Shown here: positions 7,950 through 18,135 of the stretch, one piece after another | Position numbering within the stretch: position 1 is the stretch's first letter | How the letters are laid out: the number at the start of each line of letters is the position of its first letter | DNA from: an uncultured Clostridia bacterium | Lineage (GTDB): Bacteria; Bacillota_A; Clostridia; Oscillospirales; Oscillospiraceae | NCBI GenBank assembly: GCA_949289625.1 | Contig: CASEPH010000007.1 | Span: forward strand, 1-58,464 | Reading direction: 5' to 3' | DNA length: 58,464 nucleotides | Notes under the pieces: model-generated | The model's database searches: none | What the model was told of the DNA's origin: nothing | Seen by the model: the letters and a program-made list of their open reading frames with translations, nothing else | Translations under genes and position numbers: made by a program

Positions 7950-10385
7950 TTGTTCGCAGGAAAAGAAGATTTTAAGGTTGCCTATGAGGCCAAAGCACTG
8001 GAGACCTTTGCCAAACCCATTTCAGAATGCTCCACCTTTGAGCGGTACGAGCTTCTTGTCTACCTCATCTCCAGCAACACCAGCAAAGTCCGCACCCAGA
8101 CCTCTCAGCGGCATATCCGCCTCCAGCAGAAAAAGATCCATTACTTCTCCATGGAGTTTCTCATTGGCCGCCTACTGAAAAACTATCTCATCAATCTGCA
8201 GATTGACGATTTGGTGCAGGACGGACTGAAGGACTTCGGCATCGACCTAGACGAACTGTGCCAGTGCGAAAAGGATCCCGGTCTGGGCAACGGCGGCTTG
8301 GGCCGTCTGGCAGCCTGTTTCTTGGATTCCATGGCCTATTTGGGCGTCCCCGGCGTGGGCATGGGGATCCGCTATCGGTTCGGATTGTTCCGGCAGCGGA
8401 TTGTCAATGGCTACCAGACGGAGGAGCCCGATAGCTGGCTGGAAAATGGCTACCCCTGGGAAACCAAGAAGTCCGACGAGGCCATTGCCGTCCAGTTTGG
8501 CGGATATGTGGATCGGATTACGGACGAGGACGGTCAGGAGCGCTATGTGACCAAGGACGCTCAAACCATTCTGGCGGTGCCCTATGACGTACCCATCGTG
8601 GGCTACGGCGGAAAAACCGTCAACGTCCTCCGGCTCTGGAGCGCAGAACCGGTGGTGGAAAAACTGGATCTGGCCGCCTTTAACCACGGCGATTATTCCG
8701 GGGCCATGCGGGAACGGAATGAGATTGAGGCCATCACCTGCATTCTCTATCCCGACGACAGCACCGAGGCGGGCCGTGCCCTGCGGCTCAAGCAGGAATA
8801 CTTCTTTGTTGCCGCCGGTGTGGCGGACATCGTCAAGAACTTTAAAAAGAACTACGGTCCTGATTGGGCCATTTTCCCGGAAAAGATCGGGATTCACACC
8901 AACGACACCCATCCCGCCCTGTGCGTCCCAGAGCTGATGCGGCTGCTCATCGACGAAGAAGCTCTCAGCTGGGAGGAGGCTTGGGACATTACCTGCAAGA
9001 CCATCTCCTATACCAACCACACCATTATGCCGGAGGCACTGGAAAAATGGTCCATCGACCTGATGCGATCTTTACTGCCCCGGATCTAACAGATCATCGA
9101 GGAGATCGACCGCCGGTACTGTGCCGCCTTTGATCGAAGCCAGCCGGACTGGCAGGAGCGACTGCGGAACACCGCCATTCTCTGGGGTGGGCAGGTGCGC
9201 ATGGCCAACCTCTCCATCATCGGCGCTTACAGCGTCAATGGTGTTGCTGCACTGCATACGGAGATTCTGAAAACTTCTGTGCTACGGGATTTCTATACCC
9301 TGACACCAGAGAAATTCAACAACAAGACCAATGGCGTCACCCACCGCCGGTTCCTGGCGGAAGCCAATCCGGGACTTCGGAGCCTCATCACCAACACCAT
9401 CGGTCCCGACTGGATGGGTAACGCCCTGGAGCTGCAAAAGCTCCTGCCCTATCGGGAGGATGCTGCCTTCTTGACAGCACTTCGCCAAATCAAGCGGCAG
9501 AACAAGGTCCGGCTTGGCAACTATATTGCCAAAACCATGGGCATCGCCGTGGACCCGGATTCCATCTTCGACATCCAGGTCAAACGGATCCACGCCTATA
9601 AGCGGCAGCTTTTGGCAGCCTTCAAGATCATACATCTATACAATGTTCTGAAGGAAAATCCTGACGCCGACATCAAACCCCACACCTTCATCTTTGCAGG
9701 CAAGGCCGCCGCAGGCTACGCCTTTGCCAAGGAAGTGGTCAAATATATCTGCTCTATCGCCGACCTGGTGAATGCCGATCCCCAGGTCAGCAAGAAGCTG
9801 CGGGTCATTTTCCTGGAGAACTTCAACGTCTCCTCGGCCCAGCTGATCTATCCAGCCGCCGACATTTCCGAGCAGATCTCCACCGCCGGCAAGGAGGCCA
9901 GTGGAACCGGCAACATGAAATTTATGTTTAACGGTGCCATCACCTTGGGAACCCTGGACGGCGCCAATGTGGAAATCCGGAATCAGGTGGGCGATGAAAA
10001 CATCTGCATCTTTGGTCTCACCGCAGAAGAGGTGATGAATTACTACCTCCACGGAGGCTATATCGCCTATGACGCCTGTCAGTCCGACCCAAGATTGGTG
10101 CGAATCTGCAACCAACTGATAGACGGCACCTTCCTGCCCATGGGCAAAAACTTCTATGGCATCCACGATGCACTGCTGAAGGCCAACGATGAATACTTCG
10201 TACTCAAGGATTTTGACGCCTATCTGAAGGCCTTTACCAGTCTATCGGATATTTATCAGGATCCCATTCGCTGGGGCAAGATGAGCCTGACCAACATCGC
10301 CATGGCCGGAGAATTCACCTCTGACCGCACCATTCGTCAGTATTGCGACGAAATCTGGCACGCCCCCTGTGATAAACTGAAATAA
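7950..10385 (+). pseudogene. glgP: Glycogen phosphorylase interrupted by one in-frame TAA
   Basis: The enzyme releases glucose-1-phosphate from glycogen chain ends using pyridoxal phosphate. Reading from TTG 7950 (AAGGGAG nine bases upstream) gives an 811-codon frame of normal family length, but codon 380 (9087-9089) is TAA. The text before and after stays in the same frame and matches the family: LMRSLLPRI, stop, QIIEEIDRRY. Tyr is normally found at that place, so a TAT/TAC to TAA change explains it. The PLP lysine (Lys657 in GTGNMKFMFNG) is downstream of the stop. As read, the gene cannot make an active enzyme unless the stop is suppressed; a sequencing error or a very recent mutation are the alternatives. 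A weak restart at GTG 9195 exists. Confidence 0.88.
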
Positions 10386-10398
10386 CGGAATTTCGAGG

Positions 10399-10420
10399 CA
10401 CGGGGGAAATTTCCCCCCGT
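10399..10420. repeat. Inverted repeat between glgP and glgC
   Basis: An inverted repeat, CACGGGGG / CCCCCCGTTG around a central AAATTT, can fold into a GC-rich hairpin in the glgP-glgC gap. No T run follows, so it is more likely an mRNA-processing or stabilising element than a terminator. Confidence 0.5.
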
Positions 10421-10460
10421 TGCCCTTAGCAATTTCTCACATCAGAAAAGGAGGGTTCCT

Positions 10461-11594
10461 ATGCGTAAAAAAGAGTGTATTGCCATGCTTTTGGCCGGAG
10501 GCCAAGGCAGCCGGCTGCGGGCATTGACCAAGAAAAACGCAAAGCCTGCAGTCTCCTTTGGTGGCAAGTACCGGATCATTGATTTTAGCCTCAGCAACTG
10601 CGTTTCCTCCGGCATCGACACCGTAGGCGTTCTGACCCAGTATAAGCCAATGATCCTCAACGCCTATCTGGGCAACGGCGAAGCCTGGGATCTGGACTGC
10701 AATCACGGCGGCGTTCATGTGCTGCCCCCTTATGAAACCGAGACCGGCGGCTCCTGGTATCTCGGCACTGCCGACGCCATCTACCACAACATCGACTTTA
10801 TCGACACCTACAACCCCGACTATGTGCTGATCCTCTCCGGCGACCATCTCTATATGATGGACTACAGCAAAATGCTGGCAGAGCATAAACAGAATCAGGC
10901 GGATCTCACCGTATCGGTCATGACGGTCCCCTGGGAGGAAGCCAGCCGTTTTGGCATTATGGAAGCCGATGATGCAGGCCGTATTACCAAATTTGTGGAA
11001 AAGCCCCCCAAGCCCGCCAGCAATCTGGCTTCTATGGGCATTTACATCTTCACCTGGCCGGTACTGCGGCAGGCTCTTATGGAGGATCATGAGGACAAAG
11101 CCTCCGCCCATGATTTCGGCAAAAACATTATCCCAACCATGCTTGCTACGGAAAAGCGGCTGTTCGTCTACCAGTTCTCCGGTTACTGGAAGGACGTGGG
11201 CACCATTGACAGCTATTATTCCGCCAATATGGAGCTCTTAGAGGCAGAACCCGCTCTGGATCTCTATGGGAAGACCCGCATCTTCTCCAACTCCAATATT
11301 TTTCCGCCCCATTTCGTTGGTCCCACGGGAAGCGTGGAACGAAGCATCGTCAGCAACGGCTGCAAAATCTACGGCACCGTGGAGCACAGTGTTTTAGGCT
11401 CCAATGTCGTAGTCGGCGAGGATGCTTTGGTCAAGGACTCCATATTGCTCCCCGGTGCGGTGGTAGAGCCCGGGGCCAAAGTCTATCGGGCCATCGTGGC
11501 AGAACGGGCCACCATTCTGGCTGGCACCACCTTCGGCAAGGACGACGAATCCGCCCCCATCTCACTGCTGGGCGACGATATGCAAAACAGCTAA
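10461..11594 (+). CDS. glgC: Glucose-1-phosphate adenylyltransferase, catalytic subunit
   Basis: Makes ADP-glucose from ATP and glucose-1-phosphate, the committed step of bacterial glycogen synthesis. The 377 residues begin with the nucleotidyltransferase motif [15 protein letters not shown] (GGxGxRL) and continue with [24 protein letters not shown] and the [11 protein letters not shown] metal-site motif follow, then a C-terminal left-handed beta-helix with hexapeptide repeats. The ATG follows AAGGAGG. It is followed 12 bases later by glgD, its usual partner in Firmicutes. Confidence 0.95.
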   Translation: MRKKECIAMLLAGGQGSRLRALTKKNAKPAVSFGGKYRIIDFSLSNCVSSGIDTVGVLTQYKPMILNAYLGNGEAWDLDCNHGGVHVLPPYETETGGSWYLGTADAIYHNIDFIDTYNPDYVLILSGDHLYMMDYSKMLAEHKQNQADLTVSVMTVPWEEASRFGIMEADDAGRITKFVEKPPKPASNLASMGIYIFTWPVLRQALMEDHEDKASAHDFGKNIIPTMLATEKRLFVYQFSGYWKDVGTIDSYYSANMELLEAEPALDLYGKTRIFSNSNIFPPHFVGPTGSVERSIVSNGCKIYGTVEHSVLGSNVVVGEDALVKDSILLPGAVVEPGAKVYRAIVAERATILAGTTFGKDDESAPISLLGDDMQNS

Positions 11595-11606
11595 GGAGGT
11601 ATTGTC

Positions 11607-12710
11607 ATGGGTAATGTGATTGGACTGCTTTCCACCAACTACACCGGCGAAAAATATGGCAAGCTCATCGAGGATCGTCCTGTGGCTTCCGTTCCCTTTG
11701 GCGGCCGGTATCGTCTCATAGATTTCTCCCTGTCCTCCATGGTGAACTCCGGCATCGATACCGTTGGCGTTATCACCCCCAGCAACTACCGTTCTTTGGC
11801 AGACCATCTGAACATGGGTCGGGAATGGGGCCTGAACAAAAAACAGGGCGGTATGTTTATGCTCCCCGGCGCAGTCCATGGTCTGAAGGATATGCACGCA
11901 CGGTTCAGCTTGCGGGACATCATTTTGAACCGTCAGTTTTTCCTGCGGGCCGACGAAGAAACCGTGCTGATCTGCGCTGCCAACCGGGTCTACAATATGG
12001 ACTTCCGCCCTGTGATGCAGCAGCACGCCAAATCTGGCGCTGCCGTCACCCTGATCTATAAGACAGTCCACCATGGGGAGACCTCCAAGGGCCTGTTCCT
12101 CACCATCAGTCCCTCGGGCCAAGTCTCCGGCATCGCGGATTCCGCCGTGGGCGAGGCAAACTGCTTCCTGGATTGTATGCTGATCCAGCGGAAGCTGGTG
12201 CTGGACTTCATTGAGTGTTATCAGAATCTGGGCTACATCGACATCATGGATATTCTGGCCACCAACCTGGGGCAGATCCAGGTGGATACCTGGCGCTACA
12301 CCGGATACGAACACGCCGTGGACCACTCCAAGGATTATATGCGGGTCAGTTTGGATCTGCTGCGGCCTGAGGTGCAGGCGGAACTGTTCCAGGAGGATCG
12401 CCCCATCTACACCAAGACCCAGGATTCTCCGCCGGCTAAATATCTGCCCGGCGCCAAAGTTCAAAATTCCATTGTAGCTGCCAGCTGCATCCTGGAAGGG
12501 ACCGTGGAAAACAGCATTCTGTTCCGAAACGTGGAGATTGGCAAGGGGGCCATTGTGCGCAACTGCATTCTCATGCAGCATTGCACCATCAGTCCCGGCG
12601 CAGTGGTGGAAAATCTGATCTGCGACAAATATGTGACCATCAGCCCGGACGTCAAGCTCTCGGGCAGCGAGACCAATCCCTTCGTCATCGGCAAGCAGCA
12701 GACGCTCTGA
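11607..12710 (+). CDS. glgD: Glucose-1-phosphate adenylyltransferase, GlgD (regulatory) subunit
   Basis: GlgC paralogue that in Firmicutes forms a hetero-oligomer with GlgC and modulates its activity. The 367 residues share the GlgC fold but lack the intact GGxGxR nucleotide loop: the N-terminus reads GLLSTNYTGEKYGKL, as expected of the GlgD branch. VPFGGRYRLIDFSLSSM and the C-terminal beta-helix are kept. The ribosome site is AAGGAGG. The gene sits between glgC and glgA. Confidence 0.94.
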   Translation: MGNVIGLLSTNYTGEKYGKLIEDRPVASVPFGGRYRLIDFSLSSMVNSGIDTVGVITPSNYRSLADHLNMGREWGLNKKQGGMFMLPGAVHGLKDMHARFSLRDIILNRQFFLRADEETVLICAANRVYNMDFRPVMQQHAKSGAAVTLIYKTVHHGETSKGLFLTISPSGQVSGIADSAVGEANCFLDCMLIQRKLVLDFIECYQNLGYIDIMDILATNLGQIQVDTWRYTGYEHAVDHSKDYMRVSLDLLRPEVQAELFQEDRPIYTKTQDSPPAKYLPGAKVQNSIVAASCILEGTVENSILFRNVEIGKGAIVRNCILMQHCTISPGAVVENLICDKYVTISPDVKLSGSETNPFVIGKQQTL

Positions 12711-12747
12711 GCGTCCTGCGCTGCATTATACAAAGGAGTCTTCTATC

Positions 12748-14193
12748 ATGGCAACAAAAAAATTGAACGTGCTGTTTGCCGCCTTCGAGGCTGCGCCCTT
12801 TGTCAAAACCGGCGGTCTGGGAGACGTGGCCGGGAGCCTGCCCAGTGCTCTCAAGAGCCGGTATTGCGACATTCGGGTGATCCTGCCGAAATTCCGGCAG
12901 ATTCCTCAGGAATACCAGGACAAGATGGAACTGGTCACCACCTTCACCGTACCCCTGGGCTGGCGGAATCAGTACTGCGGGATCCTGACCCTGAAGCTGG
13001 GCAAGATCCAATACTATTTTGTAGACAACGAATTCTACTTCTATCGGGACAACATCTATGGCTACGGCGATGACTGCGAGCGGGTGGCATACTTCTCCAA
13101 AGCGGTGCTGGAGTGCCTGCAGTATCTCCCCGACTTTTTCCCGGATGTCATTCATGCCAACGACTGGCATACCTCTCTGATTCCTGTATTTCTCCGGGAG
13201 CAATATCAGGGGCTGGATGCCTATCACAGCATCCGCACAGTGTTCACCATCCACAATCTGAAATTCCAAGGCATCTGCTGGAAGTTCTTCCTGGGGGATC
13301 TGTTGGGTCTCCATGACTGCAAAAATGCTGCCGATCAGCTCCAGTGGGGCCATGACGCCATCAACTTTATGCAGAGTGCGCTGTACTATTCCGACTACAT
13401 CACCACCGTCAGTCCGTCCTACGCAGAGGAAATCTGCACTTGGGATTATGGTGAAGGTCTAGACCATGTACTAAACCAGCGGAAGGATCGGCTCCAGGGC
13501 ATTCTCAACGGCATTGACACCGGGAAATATACCCCGAAAACTGCCCCCTTCCCCTTCTCCGCCGAGGATCTGTCCGGCAAAGCAGCCTGCAAGGCGGCAC
13601 TGCAGGAGGAACTGGGTCTGCCCGTGCGGTCCGATGTGCCCCTGGCGGTTCTGATCTCCCGGCTCACAGACCAGAAGGGTCTGGATTTGCTGGCTGGTTG
13701 TCTGGGCCAGCTCCTCAGTCAGGACATTCAGCTGGCCATTCTGGGGACCGGCGAGGCCCACTATGAGCATATGCTGGGGGGCGCCGCATCTATGGCACCC
13801 GATAAAATGGCCGTCCGGTTCACTTTTGACGAGGCCCTGTCCCAGCGGATGTACGCGGGCGCGGATATGCTCTTGATGCCGTCTCTGTTTGAGCCCTGTG
13901 GACTCAATCAGATGATCGCCATGGCCTACGGCACCCTGCCTGTGGTCCGGGAGACCGGCGGTCTCCGGGACAGCGTAATTCCCTACAACAAATTCACCGG
14001 CATTGGCAACGGCTTCGGCTTCCGCAACCCCAATCCCCAGGAGCTGGAGCAATGCATTCTCTCTGCCGCAGCCCTCTACCGAGAGGATAAACCGGCCTGG
14101 ACCGCACTACAAAAGCAGGCCATGGCACAGGATTTTGGCTGGAAGGCCAGCGCAAAACAGTATATGGCAATTTACCGCAAGATCACAAAATAA
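12748..14193 (+). CDS. glgA: Glycogen synthase (ADP-glucose, GT5)
   Basis: Elongates alpha-1,4-glucan chains with ADP-glucose. The 481 residues show the GT5 N-terminal loop KTGGLGD (Lys20), the HANDWHT motif of the acceptor side near residue 138, and the C-terminal FEPCGLNQMIAMAYG motif with the catalytic-loop Glu382. Length is normal for bacterial GlgA. The start has AAGGAG upstream, 37 bases after glgD. Confidence 0.95.
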   Translation: MATKKLNVLFAAFEAAPFVKTGGLGDVAGSLPSALKSRYCDIRVILPKFRQIPQEYQDKMELVTTFTVPLGWRNQYCGILTLKLGKIQYYFVDNEFYFYRDNIYGYGDDCERVAYFSKAVLECLQYLPDFFPDVIHANDWHTSLIPVFLREQYQGLDAYHSIRTVFTIHNLKFQGICWKFFLGDLLGLHDCKNAADQLQWGHDAINFMQSALYYSDYITTVSPSYAEEICTWDYGEGLDHVLNQRKDRLQGILNGIDTGKYTPKTAPFPFSAEDLSGKAACKAALQEELGLPVRSDVPLAVLISRLTDQKGLDLLAGCLGQLLSQDIQLAILGTGEAHYEHMLGGAASMAPDKMAVRFTFDEALSQRMYAGADMLLMPSLFEPCGLNQMIAMAYGTLPVVRETGGLRDSVIPYNKFTGIGNGFGFRNPNPQELEQCILSAAALYREDKPAWTALQKQAMAQDFGWKASAKQYMAIYRKITK

Positions 14194-14208
14194 GTTGCTT
14201 TTCCAGCA

Positions 14209-14234
14209 GCCCCTCGGCGAAACTGCCGAGGGGC
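14209..14234 (+). terminator. Hairpin after glgA (partial terminator or processing site)
   Basis: Perfect 10-bp stem GCCCCTCGGC / GCCGAGGGGC with a six-base loop, just after the glgA stop. The T tract after it is short and displaced, so it may only attenuate or stabilise the operon mRNA. Confidence 0.55.
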
Positions 14235-14327
14235 CATGCCGGTTTTATATACTACCCCTGTTTTTTCCAGCTGTCGCCACATCACGACGCCTCTTTGGGC
14301 GCGTCATAAAAAACCCGGAGGTTTCTC

Positions 14328-17300
14328 ATGTATCTGTATCACAACTCCCGACAATCCGCCTACCGTTCCCCCTTTGGCGCGGCCCCCGTGGGTTCCACCG
14401 TAACCCTTTCCATCGACGCCCGCCTACCCGAGGGGAGCCATATTTTTCTGCGTCTGTGGCAGGATGGCGAAACGCTTTTGCCCATGCGCCCTGACGAAAC
14501 CGGTCGGCAAAGCGCTACATTTACGCTGCCGCAGGAGCCCGGTCTGTTGTGGTACTATTTTGTAGCTAAGACGCCCGACGGCACCCTATATTATGGGAAA
14601 TCACCAGAGCTTCAAGGCGGCAACGGCAAGATGAGCCAGACACCTCCGGATTCCTGGCAGATCACGGTCTATTGCCCCATGGAACTGCCGGACTGGTATG
14701 GCAGCTCCGTGGCCTATCAGATCTTTCCCGACCGATTTCACCGGGGACAGGATTGGGTTCAGCGGCAACATAACGCCGCCCATCCGGCAGGCTGGAAAGG
14801 TACCCGCCGGCTGGTGGTCCAGGACTGGGACGACACCCCTTTTTACTGCAAGGACGCCGAGGGCCGCGTCACCCGTTGGCCCTTTTTCGGCGGTACTCTG
14901 GAGGGGATTCGGGAGAAGCTGCTGTATCTAAAAGCCCTGGGCATTGGGGTCCTGTATCTCAACCCCATTTTCACCGCCTCCAGCAATCACAAATATGACA
15001 CCGCCGACTACCTTTCCATTGACCCCGGCTTTGGGGATGAGGAGAGCTTTTCCCGGCTCTGTGAGGAAGCAAAGGCCTTGGGGATCCGCATCATCCTTGA
15101 CGGCGTATTCAGTCACACCGGAGACGACAGCATCTACTTTAACCGATGGGGCAACTATCCCGATCCCGGCGCCTATTCCACGGAGGAAAGCCCCTATGAC
15201 AGCTGGTATCGCTTTGGCAGCCAGCATCCCAGCGGCTATGAATGCTGGTGGGGGGTGGATTCCCTGCCGGACGTGGAGGAAACCAATCCGGACTATCAGG
15301 CCTTCATCTGCGGAGAAAACGGCGTCATTCGGAAATGGCTCCGTCTGGGTGCTTCCGGATGGCGGCTGGATGTGGCGGATGAACTGCCGGACAGCTTTAT
15401 TCAAAAGATTCGGGCTGCCGGTCAGGCGGAAAAATCCGACGCCCTGCTGTTGGGGGAGGTCTGGGAGGACGCCAGCAACAAGGTCAGCTATGATGTGCTG
15501 CGGCCCTACCTGCTGGGGGATGAACTGGACTGTACCATGCACTATCCCTTCCGCACCGGCGTTCTGGAGTTTCTTCTGGGCCGGATCTCCGCCGCAGATC
15601 TGGCGGAAGCCCTGGATACCATTCGGGAAAACTATCCTCCTTCCGCCCTCTATGGCGCGCTGAATCTGGTAGGTTCCCACGATACCCCCCGGATTCTCAC
15701 CATGCTGGGAGAAGCCCCTGAAGATCTGCCACCACAGCAAAGGGAAACCTACCGGCTTCCGCCCCAGCAGCGGGCCCTGGGAATCCGTCGCCTGAAGCTG
15801 CTGCAGGTCCTCCAATTTACCTCCCCCGGCGTGCCCTGTGTCTATTATGGCGACGAAGCCGGCATGGAGGGCTATGCCGATCCCTACAACCGGGGGCCCT
15901 TCCCCTGGGACTCTGCCGACACGTCTCTCACCTATTGGGTCCGGATGCTTTCCGATTTGCGTCGGGAATATCCGGTACTGGTGCAAGGCAATACCACCTA
16001 TAGTTTTGAAAACCAGGACGTTTTCTGCATGACCCGAACATTGGATGACCAGCAGGTCAGAATTTATGTCAACCGCTCCACTGAAAAACAGCCTGTTTCC
16101 CTTTCCCTTCAAACCTGGCTGGATCTGCTCACCGGCGAAATTCACGCCCAATCTGAGTTGATTTCCCTGGAACCCATGTCTGCCGTCGTTCTCTATCGGG
16201 AAGGCACTGACCCGGGCGCTTTTTCGCCCCTTCCCGCTGCGGTTTCTACCCCTTCGGGCCATGGTTTGCTCTGCCCGGTGTTTTCCCTGCCCGGCAAAAG
16301 TCCTGTGGGCAATCTCAAGGACGCCATAGCCTTTTTGCCTGTGGTCAAAGCCCTGGGCTTCCAGCTTTGGATGCTGCTGCCCATTTGTCCTCCTGGTCCT
16401 GGGAATTCCCCCTATTCCAGCTCCTGCCTCTTTGCAGGAGACCCCCGGCTCATTGCGCCGGATCTGGCGGTGGACATGGCAGGCTTTGACGCTTTCCGGG
16501 AGGAAAACGCAGCCTGGCTGGAGGATTACGCATTGTTTGCAGTGCTCCACCAGGTATTTGGCTGTGCCTGGCAGCAGTGGCCTCAGCCGGAACGGGATCG
16601 GACGGACCTTCCGGCATTGCGGAAACGATACGCCCGGGAGATCCGTGCCATTGAGGAGCAGCAATACCGCTTTTTTGCCCAGTGGGAGATGTTCCACCGC
16701 AGGGCCCGGGAATTGGGTATCACGCTCATTGGGGATCTGCCCATCTATGCCGCTCTGGACAGTGCGGAAACCTGGGCCAATCCAACCCAGTTCATGTTGG
16801 ATTCCACCGGCCATACCACCCTCCGGTCCGGCTGTCCCCCCGACTATTTCTCGCCCGACGGGCAGGACTGGGGCAACCCCCTGTACCGCTGGCCTGCCAT
16901 GGAACAGGATAGCTACACCTGGTGGAAACAACGCCTCCGTCAGGCCTTTCGGTGCTACGACTATGTACGACTGGATCACTTCCGTTCCTTTGCCGCCTAC
17001 TATGCCATTCCCGCTGGTGAATCCGCCCACAATGGCTACTGGATGAAGGGGGCAGGGGTGGCCTTCTTCCGGGAAATGGCGCGGGAATTTGGCTGTCTTC
17101 CCATTGTGGCGGAGGATCTGGGGGAGACAGACAGCGAACTCACGGTTCTCCTCCATCACACCGGCCTTTCCGGCATGGACGTGTGGCAGTTCTCCCAGGA
17201 CGCAATGATCCATATGCCGCCGGAAGCTGCTGCTCATCGGGTCTTTTTCTCCGGCACCCACGACAACCAGACGCTGCAGGGCTTTCTCACCACTTCGGGA

Positions 17301-17495
17301 GATACCCGGGATTCCCGGGAGATCCTTCGGGATCTTCTGGCCTGTCCGGCTGCCGCTGTGATCCTGCCGGTGCAGGACGTGCTGGGTCTGGGAGATGAGG
17401 CCAGGATCAATACCCCCGGCGTTCCTGAGGGCAATTGGGTTTGGCGTATGACGGAGGTGCAACTTGAGACGTTGAAACGAGGCGGAATCCTATGA
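14328..17495 (+). CDS. Bifunctional GH13 alpha-amylase-type hydrolase / GH77 4-alpha-glucanotransferase fusion
   Basis: A 1055-residue fusion of two starch/glycogen enzymes. Residues about 1-110 form a beta-rich carbohydrate-binding-like domain. Residues about 125-610 are a GH13 neopullulanase/maltodextrin-hydrolase-like barrel with Asp348 (GWRLDVAD), Glu377 (LLGEVWED) and Asp452 (VGSHDTPR). Residues about 640-1055 are MalQ-like (GH77), with GDLPIYAALDSAETWANP, Asp883 (VRLDHFR), Glu929 (VAEDLG) and Asp979 (GTHDNQT). All six catalytic acids are present, so both halves look active. It would trim branched limit dextrins and rearrange the released oligosaccharides. No signal peptide is seen, so it is cytoplasmic. 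It overlaps thpR by four bases. Confidence 0.93.
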   Translation: MYLYHNSRQSAYRSPFGAAPVGSTVTLSIDARLPEGSHIFLRLWQDGETLLPMRPDETGRQSATFTLPQEPGLLWYYFVAKTPDGTLYYGKSPELQGGNGKMSQTPPDSWQITVYCPMELPDWYGSSVAYQIFPDRFHRGQDWVQRQHNAAHPAGWKGTRRLVVQDWDDTPFYCKDAEGRVTRWPFFGGTLEGIREKLLYLKALGIGVLYLNPIFTASSNHKYDTADYLSIDPGFGDEESFSRLCEEAKALGIRIILDGVFSHTGDDSIYFNRWGNYPDPGAYSTEESPYDSWYRFGSQHPSGYECWWGVDSLPDVEETNPDYQAFICGENGVIRKWLRLGASGWRLDVADELPDSFIQKIRAAGQAEKSDALLLGEVWEDASNKVSYDVLRPYLLGDELDCTMHYPFRTGVLEFLLGRISAADLAEALDTIRENYPPSALYGALNLVGSHDTPRILTMLGEAPEDLPPQQRETYRLPPQQRALGIRRLKLLQVLQFTSPGVPCVYYGDEAGMEGYADPYNRGPFPWDSADTSLTYWVRMLSDLRREYPVLVQGNTTYSFENQDVFCMTRTLDDQQVRIYVNRSTEKQPVSLSLQTWLDLLTGEIHAQSELISLEPMSAVVLYREGTDPGAFSPLPAAVSTPSGHGLLCPVFSLPGKSPVGNLKDAIAFLPVVKALGFQLWMLLPICPPGPGNSPYSSSCLFAGDPRLIAPDLAVDMAGFDAFREENAAWLEDYALFAVLHQVFGCAWQQWPQPERDRTDLPALRKRYAREIRAIEEQQYRFFAQWEMFHRRARELGITLIGDLPIYAALDSAETWANPTQFMLDSTGHTTLRSGCPPDYFSPDGQDWGNPLYRWPAMEQDSYTWWKQRLRQAFRCYDYVRLDHFRSFAAYYAIPAGESAHNGYWMKGAGVAFFREMAREFGCLPIVAEDLGETDSELTVLLHHTGLSGMDVWQFSQDAMIHMPPEAAAHRVFFSGTHDNQTLQGFLTTSGDTRDSREILRDLLACPAAAVILPVQDVLGLGDEARINTPGVPEGNWVWRMTEVQLETLKRGGIL

Positions 17496-18025
17496 GGCTA
17501 TTTTACGCCCTGCCTTTTGCCCAAAAAACACGACACGATATGGAAGCACTGCAATCCCAACTGCTTCCTCAATTGGAACGCGGCCGTCCGACCCAGCGGG
17601 AGAATCTCCATCTGACCCTTGCCTTTTTGGGCGATGTTGCACCCAGTCACGTCCCTGCTTTGCGTGGCATCCGCAAGGAATTGCAGCAGACGCCTGCCTT
17701 TTCCCTCTGCTTTGACCGGATCGGCACCTTTGGCGGGAAACAGCCCGTGCTCTATCTGGCACCGCAGTCATCTCCCATTCTTTTCGCTTTGGAGCAAAAA
17801 CTCCGAACCGCTTTGGAGCAGCAGGGATTCTTTCTGGAATCCAGGCCCTTTATACCCCATGTGACGCTGATCCGCAATGCCAGGACCTATGCAAATCTGA
17901 GCTTTTCGGCGCCTTCCTTCCCGGCCATTCATGCGGAGATAACCTCGGTTTCTCTGATGCTGTCAGATCGCCAGGAAGGACGGCTGGTCTACACGCCGTT
18001 AGCTTCCATCTTCTTTTCCGACTAG
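17492..18025 (+). CDS. thpR: RNA 2',3'-cyclic phosphodiesterase (2H family, LigT-like)
   Basis: A 177-residue 2H phosphoesterase that opens 2',3'-cyclic phosphates on RNA; it was historically called 2'-5' RNA ligase. The two HxTx motifs are visible: HLTLAFLG near residue 36 and HVTLIRNA near residue 124. The start codon overlaps the stop of the GH13-GH77 gene (ATGA), so it is translated with the glycogen operon, although no metabolic link is known to me. A terminator follows. Confidence 0.9.
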   Translation: MRLFYALPFAQKTRHDMEALQSQLLPQLERGRPTQRENLHLTLAFLGDVAPSHVPALRGIRKELQQTPAFSLCFDRIGTFGGKQPVLYLAPQSSPILFALEQKLRTALEQQGFFLESRPFIPHVTLIRNARTYANLSFSAPSFPAIHAEITSVSLMLSDRQEGRLVYTPLASIFFSD

Positions 18026-18032
18026 CCGATAT

Positions 18033-18076
18033 AGCCGCAGCGAGATTTCCAAAGTCCCGCTGTGGCTGTATTTTTT
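18033..18076 (+). terminator. Terminator of the glycogen operon
   Basis: Stem AGCCGCAGCGAGA (18033-18045) / TCCCGCTGTGGCT (18055-18067) with one mismatch and one G-U pair, followed by TTTTTT at 18071-18076. Confidence 0.8.
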
Positions 18077-18135
18077 GTAAATGATCTTGTAATAACACTT
18101 CATTTCATCGGATTTCTTCACAAAAAACACATATT

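Noticed and set aside
14928..17462. 844-codon open frame antisense to the GH13-GH77 gene.
   Set aside because: Shadow of GC-rich codon use on the other strand; no recognisable domain and the plus-strand gene has all catalytic motifs.
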